DNA of 64,000 nt, taken from Ophiosphaerella korrae. Lineage: Eukaryota; Ascomycota; Dothideomycetes; Pleosporales; Phaeosphaeriaceae. Shown here piece by piece: positions 22,708-33,647 of this stretch (position 1 is the first letter of the stretch; every line of letters begins with the position of its first letter). Below the pieces are notes generated by a model that had not been told where the DNA came from, searched no databases, and saw nothing but the letters and a program-made list of their open reading frames with translations. The stretch covers positions 124,001-188,000 of the forward strand of contig JALNQF010000018.1 in the NCBI GenBank assembly GCA_028456385.1, read 5' to 3'. The translations under genes were made by a program, and so were the position numbers.

Positions 22708-23053
22708 TTACGTACTTTACAGACGAGTGGGCAGCCCAAAAACACACCAAAAAACTAGAGAAATATTTCAATAACGGCTTGATGATATTATCCAAAACTT
22801 TATATACGTACTCTTATACCTGATATTAGTTATCCTTATCAATATTAAGCTCCAAATTTTATCTATTTATTGAGTATTTTTCTCTAATTTAATAGCTACT
22901 CAATATTTCGTTCTTAGATTTTATATTTAGTCTTTACATAAGTATAAGAAAGTTTTGATAAATTTCTATATTATATTATCAAGCCATAGCTGAGATATTT
23001 TTGTGGTTTTTTGGTGTGTTTTTGGTCTGCCCACTCGCTTGTAAAGTACGTTA
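22708..23053. mobile_element. MITE family copy 2 (about 346 bp)
   Basis: The right end reads, in reverse complement, TAACGTACTTTACAAGCG followed by AGTGGGCAG. The left end matches it with small changes (TTACGTACTTTACAGACG). Both inner sides carry AAAAACACACCAAAAAA-like runs. The AT-rich centre has no reading frame. It shares the end design of copies 1 and 3 and lies just downstream of the cupin pseudogene. Confidence 0.8.
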
Positions 23054-23218
23054 TCCTCTCAATCAATCACGGTTATGCTAACTGATATTTGTCTCACAGC
23101 CCGTATTCCTATCTATCTCTCATATAAATCGGCGTTGCGTAGCCGTATTTATAGTGCGATAACATATTAAAACTGGGGATTAAGCTGCTCTCAACACCAT
23201 AACTTACCTTAATCAAGT

Positions 23219-23851
23219 CTACAATTTCGTCCTTGGTTGAGATGTTGACCAAAGCTCCAACAGAGGCCCAAAAGCTCCATTAACAGGGTCTTGAGAAGGC
23301 TTAGCGACCGTACTGATTTCATTGGCGAGTGCCTTGTGATCAATCGTTTGCTTTCCAAGTTCATTTCGCCAACGCGGCGCTCCCTGTATAAGTTTAGCAG
23401 GTTTCGCAACGCGATTTATGGAAGTATCTGCTCACCTTAGGATACACTCCTATGTACTTATAATCTTTGGTGCTCCGGACATTGCAGTGAGCTGTGCCTG
23501 CGGGAAGTACGATAACGTCTCCAGCCTGTACTTCGATCTCTTAGCCATCATTGGTGTCGTTATGGCCTTGTCCAAGTAGTAGAGTAGAGGGACCCCTAGT
23601 GTCAGTGATAGAGCTCACCGAAGAAATACCGGCAACATACCATAGCACTCGTGCGTGTTGGGATGAAAGTGGCGCATTGGTATGTGCCCCCAAGTACCTT
23701 TCTTCACCCAGCCATGTGATTCTAGAAAGGCCGTTGTTGTGTCCTCGGAGAGAGGATGCGGGAGACAATCTCGATATATAAGGAGCGGTAATTTATTGTT
23801 AGGAGAGAATTCATTGGACTCAAGCAGGTAAGTTTCCGGACGATAAACCAT
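23219..23851 (-). pseudogene. Cupin protein (YjlB-like), inactivated
   Basis: The minus strand reads as a short cupin protein of the YjlB type. It begins VYRPETYLLESNEF, then NKLPLLIYRDCLPHP, GTWGHIPMRHFHPNTHECYG (metal-ligand motif HFHPNTHE), STLLLGQGHND, and VQAGDVIVLPAGTAH (second cupin motif). It ends YKYIGVYPK, GAPRWRNELG and DPVNGAFGPLLELW. The order and spacing are those of the whole family, with two probable introns. A TAA replaces a probable Gln just before EIEVQAGDV, and the junction after HECYG cannot be spliced in frame. The gene is therefore broken, unless an unusual acceptor is used. MITE copies lie on both sides. Confidence 0.7.
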
Positions 23852-23924
23852 TTTGATGAGCACAGCACCAGCGATAGAGATTAGCTTTTTCGTAGACCAA
23901 AAAACTGTAATTGAAGAAGATAAC

Positions 23925-24308
23925 TAACGTAGTTAGCAAGCGAGCTGCGCACCCAAAATACACCAAAAAACAGCCTCTTGAATCTTAGCAATAGCTTTAC
24001 AAAATAAGCAGAAAATCTAAGTATAGTCTTTTATATATGAACTTAGTTTATCTTAAAATTCTTAGCTTTATAGGTTCTATTGTTCCCAACATATATTATT
24101 TTGGCCCCCAATTTTCTAGATTTATTAATTATCTTACATTATCTTGAGAACCACTTGATAGATTCTTTTCAAACTAGAGTCTTAGTCTTGGGATAGGTAT
24201 ACAAAGTAAATATAAATTTTTTAGCTTATTTTGTAGAGCTGTTGCTAAGATTCAAGACGCTATTTTTTGGTGTGTTTTGGGGTGCGCAGCTCGCTTGCCA
24301 ACTACGTT
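23925..24308. mobile_element. MITE family copy 3 (about 384 bp)
   Basis: The left end reads TAACGTAGTTAGCAAGCG, followed by GCTGCGCACCC and ACACCAAAAAACAGCC. The right end is its diverged reverse complement and ends in CTACGTTG. The inner edge CAGCCTCTTGAATCTTA resembles copy 1 (CAGCCTCTTAAATCTCA), so copies 1 and 3 share more than their tips. The centre is AT-rich and non-coding. Confidence 0.8.
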
Positions 24309-24830
24309 GTTTACTGTCTATTTCAAGCAACATGCAAACTTTTATTCAAGATAATGCATAAGATAGTTCCGCACGTGAGCGGAATAAATACCGTACTCTC
24401 CTCCCCAATACCTAAGTCGGGAAAGCTGAAAATAGATTGTCGACAAACCCTTTTTCCGCGTAGGATTGTCTCAGTGCCCTTCACAACATACAGTAATCGA
24501 TGGTAAGTACGATACTTGCCTAAATAGGCAACTTTGACAACACAGCACCGTGGAGGGCCTTGGTGTGTGTTGGCCCTGGTGCATCTTGCGTGGAAAGCTA
24601 GGAGGCGTCTTTTTTTGCTCGCAGTCATCAACGGTGAAAACCAATACTTGCCTAAATAGGAAATAGTTTGGCACAAGTTGGGGGAAGTTTATGCGCGAGG
24701 CGAGCTCGCCAGGTGGTATCTTTAGTTTGCAGCAATTAATGGACTCGGTACACCTGTCTATTTGGGAAGGTTCGGAATTACGATATGCCGGTGGGGTGGA
24801 GGTCGTGGATTTGGATATCTAAGTTTGCTA
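24309..24830. other. Intergenic with a short direct repeat
   Basis: A 17-base word, ATACTTGCCTAAATAGG, occurs at 24512-24528 and again at 24645-24661. The bases before each copy are also similar, with transitions. No gene is recognised. The right end is the 3' flank of the sirtuin gene. Confidence 0.5.
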
Positions 24831-26052
24831 TCATAGGGAAGGTTTTTTTAGATGGGGAAAAACATGGCCCAGGCCGTCAGAGCTTGCGACCGGCGCAAGC
24901 TTCTTGGAATCAGGGTCGTCAGGCGGCCACATGTTCTCGCTCATCACTTGCCCATCTAACGTCGCGTGTTCTTCTTGTTTCCTCGCAATCTTCCGGTCGA
25001 TGTGTTTCTCCAGCCAAGCATATTGTGACTTGCCCAGCTCTAAGGATCTTTCTACTTCCTTTGTGAGTTTGTCAATTTCGTCTTGTAAGAGCTCGTCTCT
25101 GTTCTTCTTGGGCTGTTCTTCCTCATCTGGCCGCGCAGTCTCTGCCCACAACGCTTCCAGCTCCCCAAGCCATCCACAAGCCTCTGCAAGCTTCCTCACA
25201 CCCGAATCGCAATCCTCCAACATCATCACATCGTCCGCCCGTGACCCAAAGTCGCCGACCTTCTCCGAGTTGATAAGCAACCGCGGTGTTTTGTCCTCGC
25301 ATAACTGTGGCAGCGAAGCAAACGGGTGTACGGAGAGTGATGTGCCCATTACTATAGCTAGATCGGCTTCTGAGGGTAGGCTTCGGTTGGCAAAGAACTC
25401 GGCAGGTAGTTGCTCCCCAAAGAAGACAATTTCGGGCTTTACGAGGCCGTTGCAAGACAGGTCAAGACAGCGTGGGACCCATTTCTTGTGGATGGCTTCG
25501 TGCATGCGGTCTTTGGGGTAAGGTTTTTTGCATTCGATGCAGCTCTGTCTAGTGAGATATCAGTAAATGAGATCTGATGCGCATGTAGATGATGTCCTAC
25601 CTTGCGAAACTTCCGTGCGCCTCAATAATCATGTCACCTGGTACGCCAGCCTCGCGCTCTAGGCAGTCGATGTTCTGCGTGAACAGTTTGAGGAGTAACC
25701 CTTTCTTGTACAGCAGCTTGATAAAGGAATGTGTTATCGTCGGTCGGTATTTTCCTGGATATAACTCTTGTGCGAGGGTGTAGAATGGATCTGGGTTGTT
25801 GCGAAAGTATGATATGTCGAACACGGCTTCGGCGTGAGGGAGATTCAGCCTAGCGAGGTTGGCATAGAGTCCTGTATCTGGAGACCGAAAATCCGGTATG
25901 CCTGCAGATGTACTGATTCCTGCGCCTGTCATGACTACGATTTTTCGTGCTCGACCGTCCTTGATGAACTGCGCCAGCGCTTCAAGGGTTCGCGCTTCTA
26001 ATGTCTGCGGCGGCGTGTCCGCGCCAACCATGGTGCTCTCTTCATTCCCCAT
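24831..26052 (-). CDS. HST2: Sir2-family NAD-dependent protein deacetylase, Hst2-like
   Basis: Two exons (25601-26052, 24831-25548; intron GTAGGA...CTAG, 52 nt) encode 389 residues. Class I sirtuins remove acetyl groups from lysines using NAD. The Rossmann motif [18 protein letters not shown] starts near residue 41, [13 protein letters not shown] follows, and the catalytic His is in EAHGSF near residue 147. The zinc site is formed by CIEC near 154 and the RCLDLSC pair about 25 residues later. [13 protein letters not shown] and [14 protein letters not shown] complete the fold. The C-terminal tail of about 110 residues is charged, with a likely coiled coil ([19 protein letters not shown]). Its length and short N-terminus fit Hst2 rather than Sir2 or Hst3/4. 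The symbol is by family resemblance. Confidence 0.92.
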
Positions 26053-27471
26053 TCTGTATCGTTTGTTTTTCCCTCTTCCTTTTTCTTTGCCTTTTTCTCT
26101 GACTTTTCCTTTGCTCTTTCCTTTCCCTTTACTACGGCCTTTTTCGGTTTCCTCCCACGGCTCGCCTTGTGCCAGCTGTTGGCGATGAGCCTTGTTTTTG
26201 CGCCCTATGGTGAGAAATAATAAGCGCAGTAGATAGAGGCCCGAAAAATATGATGTTCGTCGTACTAGAGCTCAGTTTGATGTTTTCGCCACGACTCAGA
26301 TATTTTTGGATGCCTAGGAGCTGCGTCATGCCAAGCCTTTTGTATCCAACCAATAGGATGAAAGTCATCCCGCGCGATTGTCACACTTCCACCGATGCAT
26401 CAACATCTTGCCATCGTGAAACAGCCATCTTACCCGCACCTATCTCAAAATAGGATTATGCAGCAACTAAAAATCATAGAGTAAATGTCAAACATGAACA
26501 ACATATCCTTTGATGAAATACCGTAGTACGAAGAATGAATGCTAAGGCTAGGCGACAACGACTCTATCGCTGCTCTGAAGTTAATATAAAGTACGGCAGC
26601 TTAGAGCCAGATTACTTTTCTAGCACCGATTACTCTTAATGAGTGGTGCTTTGGCGGCCACTTTAACCAGAGGCATCAACATTTACCGTTTGCGCCAAGC
26701 AAGTGAATCAAGCTTGGAAGGACAAAAATAAAAATAAAGTCTTCATCGGCTAGTACCCGACCAGAGGCCGTAATCGAACTCTGGTCCATTAGGATATGTG
26801 TACTTCCCATCTTCATTGCTTTACAGCGTCCTAACGCCCACCCGCGCCGCATGGAGACGATATGGAAGTTTTGTAAATTTAATACCATATACACATAAAT
26901 TTTCATGGTCACTTACAGTGTAAATCAAAGGTAAATAGTGGTTCTCGCACTAGCTCATGTTATGTCATAGATTTTTCACTTGTTGACGAGGAAGCAAAAA
27001 CATGAGGCGCCAACAATAAATCATGCCGTGTCAATGAAGGCACATGCCTTAGACTAAAGCCACACTACGCCCGATATTCAAGAAACATTTGACAATGACA
27101 AGGTGTGAGGTCTCATGTGATTGTCTGAGTTGCCCCTCTGAAGATGTTTCCTAGGATAACATAAAATCTCGCATATGTGGTAGGGCGCTAATAGCGATTT
27201 AATTGTCACTTGGAAGCTATTGATATGATGTGCAAATAGTAGCGAAACGGCTATGCCACAATTCATGTGATTGCCAGTAGTTTGATCAAATTCGTGGTCG
27301 GTCAGCCGTCGAAACAGTTTCCTAAAAAAATATAAATCTCGGCCTCTACAGCGGCACAGATTAATGCTCGACCAGTAGCAAGATCCTCATCACTTATTTC
27401 ACCATTCAGTTGTCTAAGAAGGTCTCATAACCATCCAAATCGCTAACTTCTCCAGCAACCATAACCAAGGG
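26053..27471. other. Intergenic, no gene recognised
   Basis: The first 130 bp upstream of the sirtuin are a pyrimidine-rich leader (runs of CTTTTTC and CTTTCC around 26068-26150). The remainder is AT-rich without a supported frame. A tRNA-like patch near 26760 was examined and rejected. Confidence 0.45.
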
Positions 27472-28455
27472 ATGCAAGTTAGCCAAAATTCAGGCACCAT
27501 CAACTTCAACTCAAACGGTAGGACCGAGGAAGCTAAGCTGCAAGACGTTAGGGAACCCTTTTCCTTCAGCCATCCGGAATTAGACAGGGCAAAAATCGAA
27601 ATTATCAAGGGTGAGCGTGTTGACGGTACGTGCGAGTGGATCAACCGAAATCTTTTACACAATAAATGGCTTCGTAGTAAGCATTCGCTTTTATGAATCA
27701 ACGGCGGGCCTGGCAAGGAAAAACTATGCTGTTGGTCTGCCCAACCGAGCATCTCGAATTTCTTAAACAAGGGAGAGATGAGAACGTGTTACACTTCTTC
27801 TGTGATTATCAGAATAACTCTGAATGCAACACCGCCGCTGGAGTTCTACGCAACTTGGTATATCAACTCCTGGTCAGCCAAACTGCCTTAAGCTCGCCCA
27901 TAAAAACACTATTGAAATACCTGGAAATGGTAACATCATGTCGTGATACGCTATGGCTTCTCCTTCATATTTTAAGCAATTCAAAAAGGCATCCTGCAAA
28001 ATGCATCATTGACGGGTTAGATGAATGTAATGAGGTCGACAGGATCTGAATTTGAGATCGCATAAAGTCATTTCTTGGACAGGAAACAACCAAAAACTAG
28101 CAAGCCTTTCAATTAATAGTTGTGAGTCGAAAAGACCTGCGACTGTCAAAGCTTCCGACTTCCGACCATCGATTTGGATGACTCAAGGGTAAGCGGGATC
28201 AAGACATTTTACTCTTCACTAACTCCAGACTCAAGAGCATGCCCTATCTAAATAGTTTTAGAGAAGTGTGAGAGGAAATCACCAACAAAGATTTGTTAGA
28301 GCGATGCCAAGGTTCATTTCTCTAGCTCAGCTTTGTTGTTGAGAGTCTTTCCAAAGAGGCGACAATCACAGATACTGAAAGAGAGGTCCAGAAATTTCCG
28401 AAAAGGTTGAGTGCGCTGTATGTTGCTGTACGAGATTGATGGGAAGGTGCTGAAT
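27472..28455 (+). pseudogene. NACHT-domain (NLR-type) protein relic
   Basis: The order of motifs is that of the N-terminal half of fungal NLR-like proteins. EPFSFSHPELDRAKIEII and VDGTCEWINRNLL precede a P-loop (INGGPGK then GKTMLL). Then come VLHFFCDYQNN, VLRNLVYQLL, the Walker B-type KCIIDGLDEC, LIVVSRKDLRLSKLP and NKDLLERCQGSFL. The frame is broken by TGA at 27694-27696, where Trp is expected before INGGPGK, by a one-base shift inside the P-loop, by a stop after DECNEVDRI, and by TAG for Trp in GSFL*LSFVVESL. No C-terminal repeats are found. Such proteins often control non-self recognition and cell death in fungi; this copy cannot. Confidence 0.78.
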
Positions 28456-29050
28456 GACATGGTAGCGCAGCAATATGCAGATGCCCTAAATCAGTATCTA
28501 GGACTGCGACGCACACTAATACGGTCACATTTTCAAAAGACAATAATTAGGGATATCAACCGGGGTAGAACTACGGGACGTCGAATGTGACTTTTGGTGG
28601 GACTTGAAGGAAAATGTTTGGGGTTGCAAAGCGAACTGAGAATAGGCAATGAGGACCTGTGCAGTTAGATCAATCGCTAGCTACGTCTTCTCAACGGATT
28701 CTATATCAGAAAAGACGAATCGCATACCTACCCATACTATGCTCAATAACATCACAACCTTCTATTTGAAAGTACTATCCTTCTGTATACCTATAATAGA
28801 TATTCTATAACTACTTTATTTTCGTACAAAGAAAACAACTATTTATTATATATCTACCCATAGAGCATGCACTAAAGTTAGAAGAGTCTTTGTGAAGTTT
28901 TCAGAAGGAGCACTGAACTACACTGTTAGATAGTGATGTGTGGCATTTTTATGTATCTCCACTGACGCACCGGCGGAACGTCACTTCAGATTCCGCATCG
29001 TGACTTTGCTTCTCGTTCGTCCCATCACGTGTTGCACACTGTACACAGCC
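28456..29050. other. Intergenic, no gene recognised
   Basis: AT-rich stretch between the NLR relic and the F-box gene. No repeat ends or RNA gene were recognised. Confidence 0.5.
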
Positions 29051-29917
29051 ATGGCCGGCATTGAATTCTCAAAAGAGGATCTGCTCTCTCATCGGCCAAG
29101 TTATATTCTTGATCATAACATTCCAGCTGATGAGTTTGCGACTCCATCCTTTTACAAGATCAAACGGGAATCCCATTCGTCAGTTGGACTCCTTGATGAT
29201 CTACCCTTTGAGCTTTTGCACGCTACACTTGACTATCTGGACTTACAGTCGCTATCACGATTTTCACGAGTTTCCCTGGGCGGAAAAGCCATCGCTGAAT
29301 CACTTCCTGCATACAAAGTTCTCACGTTTGCTGCCGGCCACATTTTCCGAACACTGAGTTATACGAGATTGATTGGCCTCCATTCCGTTGCGACACTTCA
29401 CACAGCTCTTCGCTCCGATCGATGCATCTCTTGTGGACAATACGGCATCTTCCTGTTTCTCCTCACCTCTGAGAGATGTTGTTCCGCATGCCTTTCGCTC
29501 AACCAGTCGCTGTGGTTATTTCCCCCGGTATGGGCAAGATCCTGCTTCGGTTTCACTCAACAACAATTAGAGGCCCTGCCCGCCATGAAAAGTATTCCGG
29601 GGACATACTTTATCCGAGGAGGTAGGGTCCATACCAAACCAACCACACTCGTGAGTGTACGAGCTGCCAAAGAGCTGGCAATCAAAATATATGGCTCCTA
29701 CGATGCAATGGTAAGAAATCTAGAGAAAATACGCTTGCATCCAAGAACCGAAAGTCCCTACAACGTAGGATGGTACCAAGATGCACCGTTGCAGCCCTTG
29801 TCACAAGACATTTTGATCTTGAAAAGCAGGGAAACCATTGCAACCAATTACTTTGCAGGCATGGGCTCTGTCGCTTTTCCGTCCATGTTAGGGAATGGCG
29901 TTGAGAAAGGGCTCTAG
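29051..29917 (+). CDS. F-box protein, probably truncated by a nonsense change
   Basis: From ATG at 29051 the frame encodes 288 residues. An F-box lies near residues 50-90 (LLDDLPFELLHATLDYLDL, then LSRFSRVSLGGKAIAESLP), indicating a substrate adaptor for an SCF ubiquitin ligase. A CxxC...CxxC cluster follows (RCISCGQYG, RCCSACLSL). The open frame ends at TAG (29915-29917), but the same frame continues for about 60 codons as CRGCEWTFQLYLDQKLD and EFLEHAQHCCSAAE, interrupted only by another TAG near 30002. The TAG is where Trp (TGG) would complete a zinc-knuckle-like end. The original gene was therefore longer, to about 30110, and this allele is likely non-functional. An earlier in-frame ATG at 28940 is less likely. 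Confidence 0.65.
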   Translation: MAGIEFSKEDLLSHRPSYILDHNIPADEFATPSFYKIKRESHSSVGLLDDLPFELLHATLDYLDLQSLSRFSRVSLGGKAIAESLPAYKVLTFAAGHIFRTLSYTRLIGLHSVATLHTALRSDRCISCGQYGIFLFLLTSERCCSACLSLNQSLWLFPPVWARSCFGFTQQQLEALPAMKSIPGTYFIRGGRVHTKPTTLVSVRAAKELAIKIYGSYDAMVRNLEKIRLHPRTESPYNVGWYQDAPLQPLSQDILILKSRETIATNYFAGMGSVAFPSMLGNGVEKGL

Positions 29918-30117
29918 TGCCGAGGTTGTGAATGGACGTTTCAACTGTATCTGGATCAGAAGCTAGATCCCGACGTGTTATCGCGGTTGGCGCATCCAGG
30001 TTAGGACGCTTTTGAATTTCTACTGGGTTTGATGTTCCATTCCAAATCAGAGGCAGAATTTCTAGAGCATGCCCAGCATTGTTGCTCGGCAGCAGAGGTC
30101 ATTGTTAGGACACAGCT

Positions 30118-32272
30118 CTACTCCACTGCGGTAAACAACCAAAAAGGTTCGAATAATCAACAACGTCGATTATCGGAGTAGAATAATATACATTGCCCAA
30201 AGGCCCTCTGGGCCCTTAGCCTTCGGCTTGCACGCTCGCGCAGCTCTGGCCTGCAGCCTGACAGTCATCACAAAGCGTCGGCTGGGCTTATCATAGGAAC
30301 AAATGTCTGCACATTAGGTTTCTTTCAACCGCCTGTTGTGATAGATATCCAATTCCTGCTTACCCCCGCGCGTATCAACCGAGTCTACATAACTGTCTCA
30401 CCTCGTCTACCAGATCACGCCTGGCCACGGCGACAACAAGACCACGATCAGATGACAGGGTGGCATAGCCATCTCCCACTCGCACCCGTAGTTTTCTATG
30501 TATTCTGTCGTGGCCTTATCCTCTTTCGGTAGGTATTTGTGACAGCAATTGCGCAAATCAAGATCCTCCGACTCGGTCCTATGGGATTGCAGGTTAGATT
30601 GCAGTTCATTCCACGGAAATGAGGGACGTTAATTCTGAGCTTCTCCACATAGTATATCTACTTCATAACCTCTTGTGCTCCCGGCCCCGCCAAGCTCTGC
30701 CCTTAGTACATCTCAGCTCACGTGTAAGTGATATTCATTTCATTCTCATCTCAATAGCTATCATCGGTTTGTGCCAAAAAGGCAATTATATTTCATAGAC
30801 TTCGATCTGGCATGATATCGGATCTACTATTTGTTCTGTGAGTGATTAGAGGTACAAGATCGATTTCAATCGTGTATCCGAAACGAGGTAGGCGAGTGAA
30901 TAGTACTCTATCTTCATGCTTGAGCACAGTCATCAGTTGCGTGATAATACTTGAAAATGGAAATGGGCATTAAAGCGCGTATACATTTTAACAGGTGCCT
31001 CTCCACGCCTTGATAATAAAATGTCAAGTTAATCAAAGTTGGCCTAGAATCGACCGTAGCGCTCCATCACCTGTACCAGGAAGATTGCACCCCACAGATA
31101 ACCGCGAATGAATAGGACGAAGAGTGAAAAGCCATAGCCTAGATATTAGCTGAGGAGTCGAAAAGACAGACTCTCAGTCAACCGAAAAAGCGGAACATTG
31201 GCCACTTGAGATGTAACACCCAGATGATAACTAGCTACCTAGAACCATTGTTCGAGGTATCTATAAGTATAGCTATCGTAATCTAATATTCTTAGCTGCA
31301 TTATATTGAATTATATTGTCTATTAACATCACTCCCTATAGCTTGAGAAAACCCCGTAGCAGAGAAATGCCAGAGGTACTTCGACTGTAGGAATCTAAAT
31401 ACGATTACACGCATTCATAAATGATAAATAAAGATATAGAAACTAGTAGCTAGCTTCTCTTAAACGCTTTAAACCTCCTTGTTAGTAATATTTTACTACA
31501 TATTGATGCTATATCGTTATTTTATGCAGATACCTAAGTTCGAGGAAGAGAGGTCACACCGGCTTGTCACAGTATAGGGACTTTTATTTCTATATAGCTT
31601 TCGCAAAAGGCAATGCCCTCCTTACAAAACCTTGACATGAAGCTACTAAGATATTCCAGCCCTACCTCCGTTGTAGCGTACGAATTCACGTAATATCGCC
31701 TCCCTGGTCGATACTTCCGACCCGCGCAAATATAGATTTAGACTGGCGTGAAACTACCCGGCACAGTGTACACGATGTTCAGCTGTACTTAATTTATCTT
31801 CGTCATCTGGAGTGCACCACTTGTGGCTGTAAAGCATAAAGCTGTGCTGTTCATTGTTTAGATATCTCTTTCGAGTGTTCGTGCATGGTATGGCCCGTCA
31901 CGTGAGCCCCTAGTGGCTTGGCATGACACAGCAGATAGGGAGCCCTCGCTCCAACTCAAATAGAACCTCAGCTTGTGCACTACTTCTGTTCCCATTTCTT
32001 GTTCCAAGCTTGTAGTCGTTGCATTGCAGGTCCTGCATCGTGTCACATGGTCTCCTATGAGGTGTTGCTACGTGGCTTGCATGTCTGACGAACAGCCTGT
32101 ATGCTGAAGCTGTCACTAGGAATCTTGTTCTGATTGATTAGCTGTCAAACTGCGTGGTAAAGTTTATATTAAATGCGAATTTCCTTCAATAAGGTGACAG
32201 CCGCCGTTTCCTCCATCTACTAATTACTCATCATTCCCTTCGCAACCGTCCGCACTTCCTCTTTGTGCAAAT
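30118..32272. other. Gene-poor interval of about 2.1 kb
   Basis: No convincing gene on either strand. The part from about 31250 to 31560 is distinctly AT-rich and may be old repeat sequence. A G/C-rich patch near 30198-30270 (CCTCTGGGCCC, GGCTTGCACGCTCGCGCAGC) might be a terminal repeat, but no partner was found. Confidence 0.45.
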
Positions 32273-33486
32273 ATGACCAGAGTCCAATACGATATCGATG
32301 CTAAAGCGGATACAGTAATCATTTTGAAAAAACCAAACGCTAGTTTTGCACCTTGGAGCCTCGCTGAGGCTGACACAGCGTTTGCTCACAAATCTACCAT
32401 TGACGGATCTACTCTCAACGGATCTACTATCAACGGATCTGTTATCGACGAACCTGTTATCGAAGAATCTGCTATCAACGAATCTGCTGTTGGCGAATCT
32501 ACTTCTGGAAATTCTGATCAGGAGGCCTCCACCCAAGCCGCTATTGTTGCGAATGGTTCAAGCGAGTCAAACCCAACCGAAGACGAATTTTGGTACTATG
32601 TTTCTCGGCGTCACTTAGTATCAGCGTCACCTACATTGGAGCGTATGCTCTCTGGAACCAACTGGGAGGAAGATCTCCGCAACGGAGATGACGGTCTCTA
32701 CCATGTGCCTGCCGAGGATTGGGACAGCGAAGCACTGCTTTTCATTCTGCAGGTCCTACATCTCCGCAATAGTCAAGTACCACGCACAGTATCCTTAGAA
32801 ATGCTTGCCAAGATAGCTATTCTAATTGACTTCTACAAGTGTGCAGAAGCACTGGAGTTGTTTACAGAGAGATGGGTCGGGCATCTACAAGTAACCACTC
32901 CCGTCCCCTCGTACTTCTGCCGAGATCTTATGCTCTGGATGTGCGTATCTTGGGTTTTGAAGCTTCCACAGGAGTTTTTGCAGACGACAACAGTGGCAAC
33001 TAGGCGAGATAGCCAAGAATTACCAACTTTAGGCCTCCCAATTACGATATGCGTTGGTGAGTGAGCCGGTCCACACGTGACTAATCTGTAGACTAACTTC
33101 TAAAAGACAGAATTAAAGAATTGCGGAGCCAAGCGATTGGCACTGTCTTTTCTAAGTTGCAGGATCTCCTTCAAGACTTCAGCAGTCCGATATACCGATG
33201 CCCAAGTGGTGACTCGTTTGAGTGCGGGTGTATACTCTACGGTGCCTTATTTAAAGAGATGGCACTACAAGGGTTATCGCCAATCCCAGTTGCACCATAC
33301 TCCGGGCTAGGCATTTCTGAGCTGTACGCCAGGATGAAGCGTATCAGATCTCCTGCGTGGTGTCGTCCATTTAAACAAGGAAAGAACCAGCATCCCTGTG
33401 ACCTTTCCGAAAAGGTGATGGCCATTGCTGACTCGGCCATTCGTCTTGCAAATGGCCCTAAACTGAAGGACTTCGATTTTCTTTGA
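32273..33486 (+). CDS. BTB/POZ-domain protein with pentapeptide repeat
   Basis: Two exons (32273-33056, 33107-33486; intron GTGAGT...AAAAG, 50 nt) encode 387 residues. The central part is a fungal BTB domain: YYVSRRHLVSASPTLERML, then DWDSEALLFILQVLHLR and VSLEMLAKIAILIDFYKC. Proteins of this kind often bind partners or Cul3-type ubiquitin ligases, but fungal members are mostly uncharacterised. Before the BTB domain, residues 41-80 are eight five-residue units of the type STING/SAINE, encoded by a 15-bp minisatellite (32393-32512). The C-terminal half contains a cysteine-bearing stretch, DSFECGCILYG, and no further known domain. The frame is intact. Confidence 0.75.
32393..32512 (+). repeat. 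Coding minisatellite, 8 units of 15 bp
   Basis: Units such as TCTACTATCAACGGA are repeated head to tail in frame, giving pentapeptides STIDG, STLNG, STING, SVIDE, PVIEE, SAINE, SAVGE, STSGN. Later units are more diverged than the first ones. Confidence 0.85.
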
Positions 33487-33647
33487 TCTTTCATATGTAA
33501 TTATGTTTGCGATAGTCATAATCGCCGCCTTCCAAGTTAGATACCTGACCTAATATATTCGCGCCACTGAAACCCTCCATGGCACGTTCTCCTTAGCTTC
33601 GCTGACTTTCGCTGCCTTTTGCTTAGATACTGACGTATCAGACATGC

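Noticed and set aside
26700..26850. tRNA-like patch on the minus strand with GAGTTCGATTACGG
   Set aside because: The T-arm cannot form a normal 5-bp stem with a 7-base loop, and no proper A-box or acceptor stem was found.
30198..30270. G/C-rich patch as the terminal repeat of a transposon
   Set aside because: No inverted or direct partner was found within the surrounding 2 kb.
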